From VXNE01 sp965205735 (GTDB lineage Bacteria; Pseudomonadota; Gammaproteobacteria; Pseudomonadales; Azotimanducaceae), in contig OZ242179.1 in the NCBI GenBank assembly GCA_965205735.1, positions 3,472,001 to 3,536,000 of the forward strand: 64,000 nt of DNA, in the 5' to 3' direction. The position numbers and the translations under genes were made by a program. This document shows positions 45,669 to 57,103 of this stretch, one piece after another (positions within the stretch are counted from its first letter, which is position 1; the number at the start of each line of letters is the position of its first letter). The notes under the pieces were generated by a model. The model did no database searches, was not told the DNA's origin, and was given only the letters and a program-made list of their open reading frames with translations.

Positions 45669-48416
45669 TTACTCGGCGGCGACGACGGAAAAGGTCACGG
45701 TCAGGGGCAAGCCTGCCTCGCCGCCCAAGTCGGGCTCGGGGTATGGCGTGGCGGTGAGTTCGTATTCGCCGGGCGGGAGCGTGCCGCCGTCGTTGGCGTA
45801 CAAAAGGTAAGGCGGGTTTTCATCCGTGCGCGTCGCCGACATGGTGCCGCTCAGCGACAAGTCCATGCTTCCGACTGAGTCCGGATCCTTGGCGACAACG
45901 CGAACGTTGATCACGTTGGCGACCGCGCCCGGATCGAGCGCGGTGCCATCGCGTATTTCCTGTACGTCCTGATTGATCGCGCCGTCGAACAGCATCAATC
46001 CGGTGGTGGCGACGCCGGTGTCCGCAGCGATGTTCACCGTCAGGCTGTGGTTGCCGGTGAGGGTCGCGCCGGAAGGTGACGACAACCGCACCTCGAACCG
46101 TTCGTCGGGCTCGACGATGTCATCTTCGACCAGATCGATGACGATGGTCTTCGACGCGGCGTCACCGTCGTCCCAGAACAGTCGATTGCCGGTTGGGGAT
46201 CGGTAGTCTCCTTCCCTGTCGATGACAAACGGAAAGACGCCCAGGGAAGGGAACGGTAGGTGGACGATACGGCGTACCGCTTTTTCAGCGGTGATCGGCA
46301 ACACTTCGTAGGAAACTTCGGCGGCGCCCACGGGACTGCCGGTACGATCAACGGTGACTATGACGCGTTTTGCCGTTTCGTCGACGACGATTTGCGATTG
46401 GGCGAAACCGATGGTAGTTGTGCCGCCGGGCTCGCCGATGAACACATTTGCCGTGTTTGCGTCGGCCAGGACAGCGCCGCCGACGGGGTTGCCGAGCCGT
46501 ACGAAGGCGCGTTCGGTGTGTTCGGTGATTTCGTCCCGCAGAAGCGGCATTTCGATGATGCGCACGCTTTCATCCCCGTCGGACCACGCGAGCGAACCTG
46601 TAGCCGGCGCAAAGTCGGTCGAGTCCGCAGAGCCGGCAAAGAGGATGTAGTCCACGGAAACCGCGCCCTTTGCGCCGCCGCTTCGAGCCACCGAAACCGT
46701 TACCGTGGATCCTTCTTCCGCGCCGAACGCGGACCCGGTGAAGCCGATCTGTCCGCCGTCCGACTCCCTTGTACGGTCGGCGAGCACGTACAGCCCGCTG
46801 TCGATGTCGGAGACAAGAATGTTTCCGCTCGGCAGGAACGGGAAAACGCCCCAGGCACCGTTGAGCGCAGTCGTGTCCGATACGGGGTAGGTGTCGAAGA
46901 AGCCGACGTCCATGGGTTCCGCCGGATTCGTGATATCGAGGATCGTGAGTCCGCGAGTGTAGTTCGACATGTAGTACCGGTTGCCCCGTGTGTAGCCGTT
47001 GTGGTCGATAGCGTTCGTGGGGCCTTCCCACGATCCCGCGAAAACTGGGTTGGTGAGGTCGGAGAGATCGAACACGCGCAGCGTAGTCGGAAGGGCGAAG
47101 CGGGTTTCATCGAGCTCATCCTGCACGAACAGAAATCTACCGTCCTCACTCCACCAGCCGGAATGCACGTAGGCGGACCTCGTGTAGCGGATGGAACTCA
47201 ACAGCGGCGCATCGGTCCGGTCGGTGACATCCCATAGTTCGACCGCGTCTTCGTTGAAGTCGATCAGGACTTCGCACGAGGCGCTGTCATCGCCGCAGGC
47301 GGCGGCGCGGGCGTCGGTCACCAGCATGGAGGTCGCATCGTGGCTGTAGCCGCCAGACGATTCACCCACCAACTTCGGGACGGCAGCGTCTTGCAGCGCA
47401 TAGGAATGGAAGGCTCCTTTGTTCCTGGAGGATCCCAGCACGTGCAAGGAAGGGTCCTTTTGCATCGGGACCCCCGTCGCGTAGTTGACATTGCTGATAT
47501 GGACGTTGTGTATGGGAGTGGATTGTTTGATTCGATGCCCGAGCGCCACCCGGTTCGGCAAACCGGTCAGATCTATCACTACCAGTCGTTCGTTCGCGCT
47601 GTCGGTACTGACATAGGCGTAGGTGCGCCAGCGCGCGTCGTCGCTGTCGTAGTTTTGCGCCACCTTGATGTCTCGCCACACGGATCCGGGACCGGACACG
47701 AACCCGACCTCGAACGGCGTCGCGGGATCCGTCACATCGACCACCGCGGTGCCGTTGTACAAGCCAATGAGCGCGTATTCGCGTTCGGTATTGAGGTCGA
47801 CGAACCCCCAGATGTCGTTCGCCAGCCGGGGTTTCGAGGAAAAGTCGGCGAGTGCCAGGTGCGACAGCATGTCGATTTGATCGCAGGCGAACGAGCCGGC
47901 GGATCCGCCGTCGCACTGCGTCGTGCCGCCGCTCGTCAGCATCGCGCCATAGCCGCGCCGCAAATCCGCCAGCGCCCCTTGGCGATCTCCTCCCTTCCGA
48001 TCTGCGATCACATGGAAACCTTGGGCGCGCAGTTGATCGCGAAACTCTGCCGGCACGCCGACCAGGGTGGTCGGGTTGGCGGCCGGCGCTTGCGTGAGGA
48101 AGTGGTCGAAGCGGCTGAACCCACCGCGGACATCGAGGATGCGACTGGTTATGTGGAAGATGTCGTGCGGGGTCTCGATCCGGTACCGACCAGAGGCGAT
48201 GCGAACCTGGCTTCCCTTGCGGGCGACGGCGGTCGCGTACTGGATCGTTCGACAGGGTCTTACGGGCAAGGTGCAGTCGCCCGCGTCCACTCCCTGTTCG
48301 GCGACGTAGCGGGGCAGATCCTCGTCGCCATGCCCCAAGGTGGCCTGCGAGAACATGACGCAACTCGCGATGATTGCTACTCTGAGCACGCGTGCTTCAG
48401 TTCCGGAGCGCCACAT
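45669..48416 (-). CDS. choice-of-anchor-B family protein with Calx-beta domains
   Basis: The start at the ATG at 48416 is where a signal peptide begins (RVLRVAIIASCVMFSQATLG); the longer ORF overlaps mbnP and is not real. The 915-residue product has LVIVD-type propeller repeats such as YALIGLYNGTAVVDVTDPAT and LTILDITNPAEPMDVGFF. Two Calx-beta domains follow (VTVSVARSGGAKGAV and the later VIVTVDRTGSPVGAAEVSYE), and a final beta-domain of the type used as a surface anchor. Such proteins often occur next to MbnP/MbnH pairs. It is divergent from mbnP with 9 bp between start codons. It was probably exported and attached to the surface. Confidence 0.85.
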   Translation of the reverse strand: MWRSGTEARVLRVAIIASCVMFSQATLGHGDEDLPRYVAEQGVDAGDCTLPVRPCRTIQYATAVARKGSQVRIASGRYRIETPHDIFHITSRILDVRGGFSRFDHFLTQAPAANPTTLVGVPAEFRDQLRAQGFHVIADRKGGDRQGALADLRRGYGAMLTSGGTTQCDGGSAGSFACDQIDMLSHLALADFSSKPRLANDIWGFVDLNTEREYALIGLYNGTAVVDVTDPATPFEVGFVSGPGSVWRDIKVAQNYDSDDARWRTYAYVSTDSANERLVVIDLTGLPNRVALGHRIKQSTPIHNVHISNVNYATGVPMQKDPSLHVLGSSRNKGAFHSYALQDAAVPKLVGESSGGYSHDATSMLVTDARAAACGDDSASCEVLIDFNEDAVELWDVTDRTDAPLLSSIRYTRSAYVHSGWWSEDGRFLFVQDELDETRFALPTTLRVFDLSDLTNPVFAGSWEGPTNAIDHNGYTRGNRYYMSNYTRGLTILDITNPAEPMDVGFFDTYPVSDTTALNGAWGVFPFLPSGNILVSDIDSGLYVLADRTRESDGGQIGFTGSAFGAEEGSTVTVSVARSGGAKGAVSVDYILFAGSADSTDFAPATGSLAWSDGDESVRIIEMPLLRDEITEHTERAFVRLGNPVGGAVLADANTANVFIGEPGGTTTIGFAQSQIVVDETAKRVIVTVDRTGSPVGAAEVSYEVLPITAEKAVRRIVHLPFPSLGVFPFVIDREGDYRSPTGNRLFWDDGDAASKTIVIDLVEDDIVEPDERFEVRLSSPSGATLTGNHSLTVNIAADTGVATTGLMLFDGAINQDVQEIRDGTALDPGAVANVINVRVVAKDPDSVGSMDLSLSGTMSATRTDENPPYLLYANDGGTLPPGEYELTATPYPEPDLGGEAGLPLTVTFSVVAAE

Positions 48417-48425
48417 TTGGACATT

Positions 48426-49235
48426 ATGCCAGCCATCGAAGCGCGTCACTGCTGGCTGTTTGCGATTGTCGCAAGCACGCTTCTCGTGGGCTGTGGCAAT
48501 CCGTTTGCTGTCCCGGTGCGGTTTGAATTTCAGGTGTTGCCGACTGCGGTCGCGAATTGCGAGAAACGCCGCGGCGAACTGGCGTTCTACGTTTCGGACG
48601 TGAAAATGATCGATTCGGCCGGCGCCGCCTTTCCCGTACGGCTGAATGATCTCAAACCATGGCAAAACCAGGGCGCCGCCCTGATTTCGCTCGCCGTCGG
48701 GTGCGTCGAATCCACGGAACCGGGCAATCGGATGGTCTCTGGTAGCGTCGCGAGAGGACGCTACGCTGCGGTGGAGTTTTCCGTCGGCGTGCCTTTCGAA
48801 CACAATCACCTCAATCCCATGCGGGCGGCGCCGCCACTGAATGTGCCGTCGATGTTTTGGACATGGCAGACGGGCTACAAGTTTCTGCGTCTCGACCTTG
48901 GCAACGCGTGGTCCTTCCATCTCGGCAGCACCGGCTGCGTTTCGGATTCGGCCATGCGACCCCCGCAACAACCCTGTCGGCAGCCGAATGTCGCACGCAT
49001 CCGCCTTCCCGCCGAGGCGGCTCAGGCCAGAAACGTGCTGATTGATCTCGATGCGTTGTTGGCGGGCATCGACACGACCGACGCGGACAACTGCGTCGGC
49101 GGGTACCGGGAGCGGCGAGCATGCCGACAGCTTCTGGGAGCTCTCGGTCTTGACGCGGATACGGGGCGGTGTGTCGAAAGCCCCCAAGCCAGTGGCTGCG
49201 CGGGTCAGTCCGTATTTCGGCTGAATCACGAGTGA
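48426..49235 (+). CDS. mbnP: MbnP-family copper-binding lipoprotein (four-Cys metallo-mystery partner)
   Basis: The ATG at 48426 gives 269 residues with a lipoprotein signal (AIVASTLLVGC). VPVRFEFQVLP, GELAFYVSDVKMID and PSMFWTWQTGYKFLRLDL are hallmarks of the family also called the four-Cys MXAN_0976-like proteins; the paired cysteines of the C-terminal half are present. In studied homologues a tryptophan is oxidised to kynurenine by the partner MbnH to make a copper site. Its stop overlaps the mbnH GTG by 4 bp, implying coupled translation. Confidence 0.9.
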   Translation: MPAIEARHCWLFAIVASTLLVGCGNPFAVPVRFEFQVLPTAVANCEKRRGELAFYVSDVKMIDSAGAAFPVRLNDLKPWQNQGAALISLAVGCVESTEPGNRMVSGSVARGRYAAVEFSVGVPFEHNHLNPMRAAPPLNVPSMFWTWQTGYKFLRLDLGNAWSFHLGSTGCVSDSAMRPPQQPCRQPNVARIRLPAEAAQARNVLIDLDALLAGIDTTDADNCVGGYRERRACRQLLGALGLDADTGRCVESPQASGCAGQSVFRLNHE

Positions 49236-50374
49236 TCGCGACCCGCCTCGGACATGCTCGAAGGGTTGCGCCGTTGGTCTTGTTTCTTGCCTCCGGCGGC
49301 TGCGATACAGGGGAAGACTATGCGTGGAATGTTCCCGAAAACTATCCAATCCCCATAGTGCCGGAAGGCAATCCCATGTCGGCCGCCAAGGTCGAGCTCG
49401 GGCGGCACCTTTTTTACGATTCCCGACTGTCGGCCAACGGCAAGCAGGCGTGCGCCTCCTGCCATCGTCCGGAAAATGCGTTCAGCGAGCGCCGCGCCCG
49501 GGCGGTCGGCTCCACCGGCGAGGTAAATCGGCGCAATAGCCTCGCCCTGGTCAATATTGCCTACAACAGCACCCTGATGTGGGCGCATCCCGGCCTGCGC
49601 GACATCGAGCAGCAAGTCCTCGTGCCGATGTTCGGAGACAATCCCGTGGAGCTTGGCATCGCTGGCCATGAAGAGGACGTGTTGTCACGCTTCAGGGAGG
49701 ACGAACGATATCGCCGACTGTTCGAGTCAGCATATCCGGGCCAGGGCGCGCCAGTCGAATTCAACCATGTCATCGACGCGTTGGCCTGCTTTGTGCGCTC
49801 GTTGGTATCTTTCGAGTCGCCGTTTGATCGGTACGCATATGACGGCCGCGACGATGCCCTGAGCGAGGCCGCAATCCGGGGTCTTGAGCATTTCTTTTCG
49901 GAGAAGTTCGAATGTCACCACTGTCACGGCGGTTTCAATTTCACGCAGTCGAGCACGCACGACCGCATGGGCGTCCTCAATGATCCGTTTCACAACACCG
50001 GGCTCTACAACGTGGGCGGGAAAAATGCGTATCCGGCGGAAGATCAGGGGTTGTATGACCTCACCGGGCAGCTTCCGGACAGGGGTAAGTTCCGGGCACC
50101 GACGTTGCGCAACATAGCGCTCACGGCCCCGTACATGCACGATGGCAGTCTCGCCGACCTCGGCGCCGTGCTGGACTTCTATGCGGCGGGCGGGCGCAAC
50201 ATTGCAGTAGCCGCTTATGCTGGCGACGGTCGCGCCAACAGCTACAAGAGCCAGTTCGTGCAAGGTTTCGTCATGACTCCCGGCGAGCGTGCCGACTTGC
50301 TCGCCTTCCTTCACTCTCTGACCGATCTGGCGTTCCTCGAACGCGCCGCCCACCAGAGTCCTTTCGTGGATTGA
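49232..50374 (+). CDS. mbnH: MbnH, di-haem cytochrome c peroxidase-like partner of MbnP
   Basis: The GTG at 49232, overlapping the mbnP stop, gives 380 residues with a lipoprotein signal (PLVLFLASGGC). Two c-haem motifs are present, CASCH and CHHCH, with MauG/CcpA-like segments ELGRHLFYDSRLSANG, RNSLALVNIAYN and APTLRNIALTAPYMHDGS. It is the enzyme of the MbnP/MbnH pair, using high-valent haem to oxidise a tryptophan in MbnP. The two genes form a compact operon. Confidence 0.92.
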   Translation: MIATRLGHARRVAPLVLFLASGGCDTGEDYAWNVPENYPIPIVPEGNPMSAAKVELGRHLFYDSRLSANGKQACASCHRPENAFSERRARAVGSTGEVNRRNSLALVNIAYNSTLMWAHPGLRDIEQQVLVPMFGDNPVELGIAGHEEDVLSRFREDERYRRLFESAYPGQGAPVEFNHVIDALACFVRSLVSFESPFDRYAYDGRDDALSEAAIRGLEHFFSEKFECHHCHGGFNFTQSSTHDRMGVLNDPFHNTGLYNVGGKNAYPAEDQGLYDLTGQLPDRGKFRAPTLRNIALTAPYMHDGSLADLGAVLDFYAAGGRNIAVAAYAGDGRANSYKSQFVQGFVMTPGERADLLAFLHSLTDLAFLERAAHQSPFVD

Positions 50375-50413
50375 CGACGGATCGCCAGGCGACGTTAGCG
50401 CCACCGAAATTGG

Positions 50414-51511
50414 TCAGTCGTCGAATACGAGGATCGATCGCCCGGCAATCTTGCCCTCTTCGAGCGCCGTAGTGGCCTCGTTGATGTCGTCGATGCGATA
50501 GCGCTCCGTGACCAGGGCTTCGAGGTTGAGATCGCCGCGCGCGTGCCAGTCGAGAAACATCGGAAAGTCGCGGTCGGGACAACACGATCCGCCGATGCTG
50601 CCTCGAAACTGCTTCTCCTGGTGGACGATCGCGCCGGCGTCCAGCTCCACGGATGTATGCGGGATGCCAACCAGCACCGCCGTGCCGCCCTGGCGCACGC
50701 CGAATTGTCCCGGCCGGCAGGCGGGAACGATCTGCTCCATGGTCACCTTGAGACCGATGCAGTCGAAAGCGTAGTCCACGCCAGTGACCGGCGCGCCCCT
50801 GACGGCCCGCTCGTTCGGCTGGCCCGCGATGGCATGTATCTGTTCTACGGGATCGCCTTGTGTCGCGTTGACGCCGTGCGTCGCCCCGAAGCGCTTGGCG
50901 AAGGCGAGTTTGTCGTCATCGACGTCGACCGCGATGATCGGGTTTGCGCCGCGCATGCGGGCGCCGAATATGGCTGACAAACCGACGCCGCCGACGCCGA
51001 AGACCGCAACGCTCTCGCCTTCCTGCACATCGGCCGTATTGATGACCGCGCCCGCGCCGGTCATGATCGCGCAGCCGACGATGGCGGTCACGTCTTTCGC
51101 GATGTCGTTCCGCGCCTTCACCACGAACTGGTGATCGGCGACCGTGTGATCTGCCCAAGTGAACACGTTCTGCGAGACCGCGGTGCCGCCGGACAGTTCG
51201 AGACGGGCGGGCGAGGGCGCGTCCTGGAAGCGGGCGGCGTCTCGCGGGACCCAGGTAAGCAGCACCGTGTCGCCTTCATCCACATGGGTGACGGCGTTGC
51301 CCTTCTTGAGCACGACACCGGTGGATTCGTGGCCAAGCAACGCCGGCCGCTGGCGCGGGCGATGCATCTGGTGCAGTTGTGAGTGGCAGATGCCCGAGGC
51401 GAATTGCCGCACCACAACCTGCGTTGGCGCAGGATCGGGCAGGTTGACGTCGTGAATTTCCAGTGGTCCTTCGCTCTGCGGCAGAACGACCACGCGCGCG
51501 GGTGTGCTCAT
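50414..51511 (-). CDS. zinc-dependent alcohol dehydrogenase (MDR family) without structural-zinc cysteines
   Basis: The ATG at 51511 follows AAGGAA; a GTG seven codons earlier is possible. The 365 residues carry the catalytic zinc ligands (Cys in SGICHSQ, GHES, and Cys in VGCAIMTGAG) and the NAD-binding VAVFGVGGVGLSAI. The segment where MDR enzymes carry four structural-zinc cysteines reads TWVPRDAARFQDAPSPARLE and has none. It resembles the class III/nitrosothiol-type ADH group in its NTADVQEGESVAV region. Substrate unknown. It is downstream of, and same-strand with, the mevalonate cluster. Confidence 0.87.
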   Translation of the reverse strand: MSTPARVVVLPQSEGPLEIHDVNLPDPAPTQVVVRQFASGICHSQLHQMHRPRQRPALLGHESTGVVLKKGNAVTHVDEGDTVLLTWVPRDAARFQDAPSPARLELSGGTAVSQNVFTWADHTVADHQFVVKARNDIAKDVTAIVGCAIMTGAGAVINTADVQEGESVAVFGVGGVGLSAIFGARMRGANPIIAVDVDDDKLAFAKRFGATHGVNATQGDPVEQIHAIAGQPNERAVRGAPVTGVDYAFDCIGLKVTMEQIVPACRPGQFGVRQGGTAVLVGIPHTSVELDAGAIVHQEKQFRGSIGGSCCPDRDFPMFLDWHARGDLNLEALVTERYRIDDINEATTALEEGKIAGRSILVFDD

Positions 51512-51553
51512 CTCTGGTTCCTTATGTTCCACATGTTCCTCATGGCCATGTTG

Positions 51554-53783
<2,230 letters not shown>

Positions 53784-53809
<26 letters not shown>

Positions 53810-54734
53810 GCCGTGAAATCTCTGCCGGTACGACGAGGAATCCCTCCCGCTCAACGCCCTCTCGGTAGGCGGCGAGGGCGTTGGGATCGCGCGAAACGCC
53901 CATACCCATGTCGCCGCCGGCACCGCAGGGTTTATAGAGGACGCCAAACTTTTTGGCAAGGCTTGCTGCGCGAAGGTGCTGCGCGGAGAAAATGCCGATA
54001 CGCGCGGCGCGATCCATAGCGAAGAGAACTTCGATGTATTCGGCCAGCAGGTCGAGAAAATCGCCTCGGCCGTCGGCGATAGCCGTTGCAGACTGGACCA
54101 GGGCCCGCAGTTCGGGCGGCGAACTCCGGTCCCGCCACGCGTCGAAGCGCCGGACGAGCATCCGCGTGTCGGCGCCGACACCCGTGAAAACGAACATGTG
54201 GCGTACGTCGGACGGTAGCCGCGCACTTTGCGCGCGACCGTTCTGAAAACGGATGACTCCGCCGCAAAAAGACGCGGCCACGTCGACGCCGCTGCCAGCG
54301 CCGCGCTGCAAGCTGCGGTGCGTCGCCAATGCGTGTTCCAGCGCGGCGGTGGCGCCGGCAAGTTCGGCCAACGCCGCGGTGACCGCCACTGCGCATGCCG
54401 CGCTGGACCCGAAACCCAGTTTCTCTCGACCCTGGTAGAACGGCCGGGAGTCGATCTGGATCTGCAGGTGCGCGGGTAGCGTTCGCGGGTTGATGTTGAG
54501 ACTTGTCAAGGCGAACCGGGCGAGCGCGGCGGGACCGGTATCTGGCAAGTCGTCGCGCCGATGCGCGGCGCGTGCCTCAAAACCATGGCTGACGAAGGAC
54601 CAGTCGCCCGTGCTTGCTGGCGTCATCCGACATGTGACGCGACGGTCCACGGCGGCCGCCAGCGCCGGCGCACCGGCGAGGACCGCGTACTCTCCAGTCA
54701 ATACCTGTTTGCCGGGGGCCGTGGTTTCGATCAC
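53784..54734 (-). CDS. phosphomevalonate kinase
   Basis: The 316-residue GHMP kinase opens TAPGKQVLTGEYAVLAGAPA, the phosphomevalonate-kinase variant of motif 1, with KLGFGSSAACAVAVTAAL as motif 2 and KPCGAGGDMGMG near the C-terminus as motif 3. It makes mevalonate diphosphate from phosphomevalonate. It lies between the decarboxylase and the fusion gene in one minus-strand operon. Confidence 0.88.
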
Positions 54735-54779
54735 ATTCAGATCAGCACCTCGACCGCGTGCGGCTGGCGAGACATGGGG

Positions 54780-55766
54780 CTACGACGCCACGCATGCGGC
54801 GCCGGGTCCCAGGCCGGCGACATGGATATCCTGTACCCCGGGCAGATCGTCGAGCGCCGCTCGAACCTCGCTCGTGTGGCGGGGAAGACAAACGGCCTTG
54901 ATCTGCGGTCCGGCATCGATGGTGAAGAAAACGCCAACGCCGGTGTCGCGCAGTGAGCGAATCCGCCGTATCCCTTCGATGGTGCCGGCGTTCCAATACA
55001 GCAGGGCGGGGTCGGTGGTCAGCATGACCGCGTGCATCTTCAGACAACTTGCTTCGGCAATGATTCCGAGCGCCGCGAAATCCCGACGCGCGACGGCGCG
55101 GCGCGCCGCGTCGAAGTCCTCGAGGGTCGTCGTCAGCCAACTCTTGTAGAACGGCGATGTCCGCCGGGAAAGTTCCATGCCCTCCGTGGAGCCGACAGTC
55201 TTGCGCTCACTGGAAGTCACCGCGACGACCACATTGAGAGGCCACTCGTTGGGCGCAAGCAATTGTTCGGCGGCCCAGCCCTTGGCAGCGGCGAGGACGG
55301 CGAAGCCGCCGACAACCGACCGCGCCGCGGAAGCTGAGCCGCGTCGCGCCCAGCGGGATCGTTCTTCGAGCGTAAGGCCCAAGTGCATTGCGCCGTCAAT
55401 CGCGGTGACCAGCGCCGCCATGCCGGAAGCGGACGACGCCAACCCGGACGCAGTCGGAAAGTTGTTCGTCGTTTCGAGCGCGAGCGGGGGTATATCGAAG
55501 TTCTCTCGCAAGAGATCCAGGAAACCTCCGATCTTCGCGTCCCTGACCGTCTGCCCGTTCACGACGATACGGTCGGTCCCGCTCCTTTCCGTGACGGTGG
55601 TAGTCGTCTCCAGCGTGTCGAGCGTAATGGAAAGCGACGCCGTTGCGGGGGTATTCGTCGCCCGGAAACGCTTGCCCCAGTACTTCACCAGTGCGATGTT
55701 GGGATGCGCAACGGCGGTGGCGCGCCGAATCCCCGGGGGCGGACGGCTGAGTGGTTCCTGCTTCAC
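54780..55766 (-). CDS. diphosphomevalonate decarboxylase
   Basis: No ATG fits; the GTG at 55766 gives 328 residues, the normal length. ATAVAHPNIALVKYWGKR is the family signature, NNFPTASGLASSASGMAAL the ATP-binding motif and SVVGGFAVL follows. It decarboxylates mevalonate diphosphate to isopentenyl diphosphate. It is the first gene of the operon (decarboxylase, phosphomevalonate kinase, reductase-kinase). HMG-CoA synthase and IPP isomerase are not in this window. Confidence 0.9.
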   Translation of the reverse strand: MKQEPLSRPPPGIRRATAVAHPNIALVKYWGKRFRATNTPATASLSITLDTLETTTTVTERSGTDRIVVNGQTVRDAKIGGFLDLLRENFDIPPLALETTNNFPTASGLASSASGMAALVTAIDGAMHLGLTLEERSRWARRGSASAARSVVGGFAVLAAAKGWAAEQLLAPNEWPLNVVVAVTSSERKTVGSTEGMELSRRTSPFYKSWLTTTLEDFDAARRAVARRDFAALGIIAEASCLKMHAVMLTTDPALLYWNAGTIEGIRRIRSLRDTGVGVFFTIDAGPQIKAVCLPRHTSEVRAALDDLPGVQDIHVAGLGPGAACVAS

Positions 55767-55899
55767 GGCAATGACTCTGAACCGCGTCGGTGGTTTAATC
55801 AACAGGCTTGCATTCTTGCATTCAACGAGGTCGCCTGTTGGCGCGGTGCGCGTCGGCAGCGCATACAACTTGGCGGGCCACGGCCCGGTGGAGGACGAT

Positions 55900-56586
55900 A
55901 TGGCTGGCCGTTTCGAGACGCTAAGGGTCGACGGCGGCGACATGTCTGCATACGTCGCAGGGCCAGACAAGACCCGTTCCGGGGTGCTGGTGTGTATGCA
56001 TGCGCCAGGCGTGGATCCTTTCATTCAAGACATCTGCGTGCGGCTGGACGCCGCCGGGTTCGCCGCGGTAGCGCCGGATCTCTACCACCGTCACGATATC
56101 GATGGACGCGGGCCGATGGAGCGGATGGCGCTGTTGCGGGACGATCAGATCCTACGCGATTTCGCGGCTACCAAGGGGTACCTGCGCGAATGCTCCAACG
56201 GTACGCAACTTGTTGTCGGTTTCTGCATGGGAGGCCGTTTGGCGTACCTGTGGGCGGCCCATGACGACGATGTCCGGGCGGCGGCGGTTTTTTACGGCGG
56301 TAACATCATGATGCCATGGGGCGAAGGCAACCCGACGCCGTTCGAGCGCACGGCTGACATCGATTGTCCGCTACTCGGCCTTTTCGGGAACGAGGACGAG
56401 AATCCGAGTCCGGCGGATGTGGACAAGATCGCGGCGGAGCTTGACCGTCATGGAAAGTCTTACACGTTCCACCGATATGACGAAGCGGGACACGCGTTCC
56501 TCAATGCCATGCGCCCATCGCATCGCCCCAAACCCGCCGAGGATGCATGGGACAAGTGCGTGGCGTTCCTGCGCGAGCACGCTTGA
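55900..56586 (+). CDS. dienelactone hydrolase family protein
   Basis: The ATG at 55900 with GGAGG before it gives 228 residues. GVLVCMHAPGVDPFIQDI replaces the usual HGxxG region, VVGFCMGGRLAYLWAA holds the nucleophilic cysteine of the dienelactone hydrolase type, LLGLFGNEDENPSP carries the Asp and DEAGHAFLN the His. It is cytosolic and hydrolyses lactones or esters; the true substrate is unknown. It is divergent from the mevalonate operon. An R1-type element begins just after its stop. Confidence 0.88.
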   Translation: MAGRFETLRVDGGDMSAYVAGPDKTRSGVLVCMHAPGVDPFIQDICVRLDAAGFAAVAPDLYHRHDIDGRGPMERMALLRDDQILRDFAATKGYLRECSNGTQLVVGFCMGGRLAYLWAAHDDDVRAAAVFYGGNIMMPWGEGNPTPFERTADIDCPLLGLFGNEDENPSPADVDKIAAELDRHGKSYTFHRYDEAGHAFLNAMRPSHRPKPAEDAWDKCVAFLREHA

Positions 56587-56594
56587 CGCCTGCA

Positions 56595-56849
56595 AGCTAG
56601 CTCGCGCCCGGGATGCCGCACGCCGCGAGCGAAAGCATAGCCACCGCATGCGGTGTAGCAAGTGTCCGCGCACGTGGGCACAAGTGCCCCACAGGCGGCG
56701 CCTTCGGCTCCGCCCCTGGCCCGGCCCCATCGTGCGAGGGCGCGGCCAGCGCATTTTGTTCCCGGAAGGACTTCCGAACAATGGCAATAAACGATTGAAA
56801 CAGAATGACATTCGATTGTTCGACAAGCGGCTTGGTGCAATATCCGGGC
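56595..56849. mobile_element. R1 element copy, reversed, next to the hsdS remnant
   Basis: Most of 56630-56849 is the inverse of 8451-8670, including the shared cggagccgaaggc core, the gattgaa block and the end TTGGTGCAATATCCGGGC (56832-56849). The other terminal repeat is not recognisable. Similar sequence at 8451-8787 shows the unit is dispersed rather than local. Confidence 0.65.
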
Positions 56850-56852
56850 GAG

Positions 56853-57103
56853 AAGCAGACGCGCTCGGGGCGACGATCAGAGGAATCAACATTCGCGATC
56901 TCAAGAGAGTTCCCGTCCCAGTCCCGCCGAAGTTGGAACAGATTGACATCGCCCGTTTCCTCGATGAGAAAGCCGCGAAACTGGAGCAGTTGTCTACCAA
57001 AGTCCGCCAGGCCATCGACCACCTCACGGAGTACCGTACCGCCCTGATCTCCGCAGCGGTCACCGGCAAGATCGACGTCCGTGAGGAGGTGGTGTCTCGA
57101 TGA
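56853..57103 (+). pseudogene. 3' remnant of a type I restriction specificity subunit
   Basis: The last about 80 residues read as an HsdS C-terminus: TIRGINIRDLKRVPVPVPP, QIDIARFLDEKAAKLEQL and EYRTALISAAVTGKIDVREE, the classic end of the second target-recognition/coiled-coil unit. Upstream coding sequence is missing and replaced by the R1 copy whose end lies at 56849. The stop overlaps the fic start as ATGA, so the original operon junction is preserved. No hsdM or hsdR is present. Confidence 0.8.

Noticed and set aside
48417..49349. N-terminal 311-residue extension of the choice-of-anchor-B ORF
   Set aside because: It is antisense to mbnP and mbnH and has no family features; the signal peptide begins at the ATG at 48416.
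53810..54361. N-terminal extension of the HMG-CoA reductase fusion ORF
   Set aside because: It lies out of frame over the phosphomevalonate kinase gene; the reductase starts normally at 53809.
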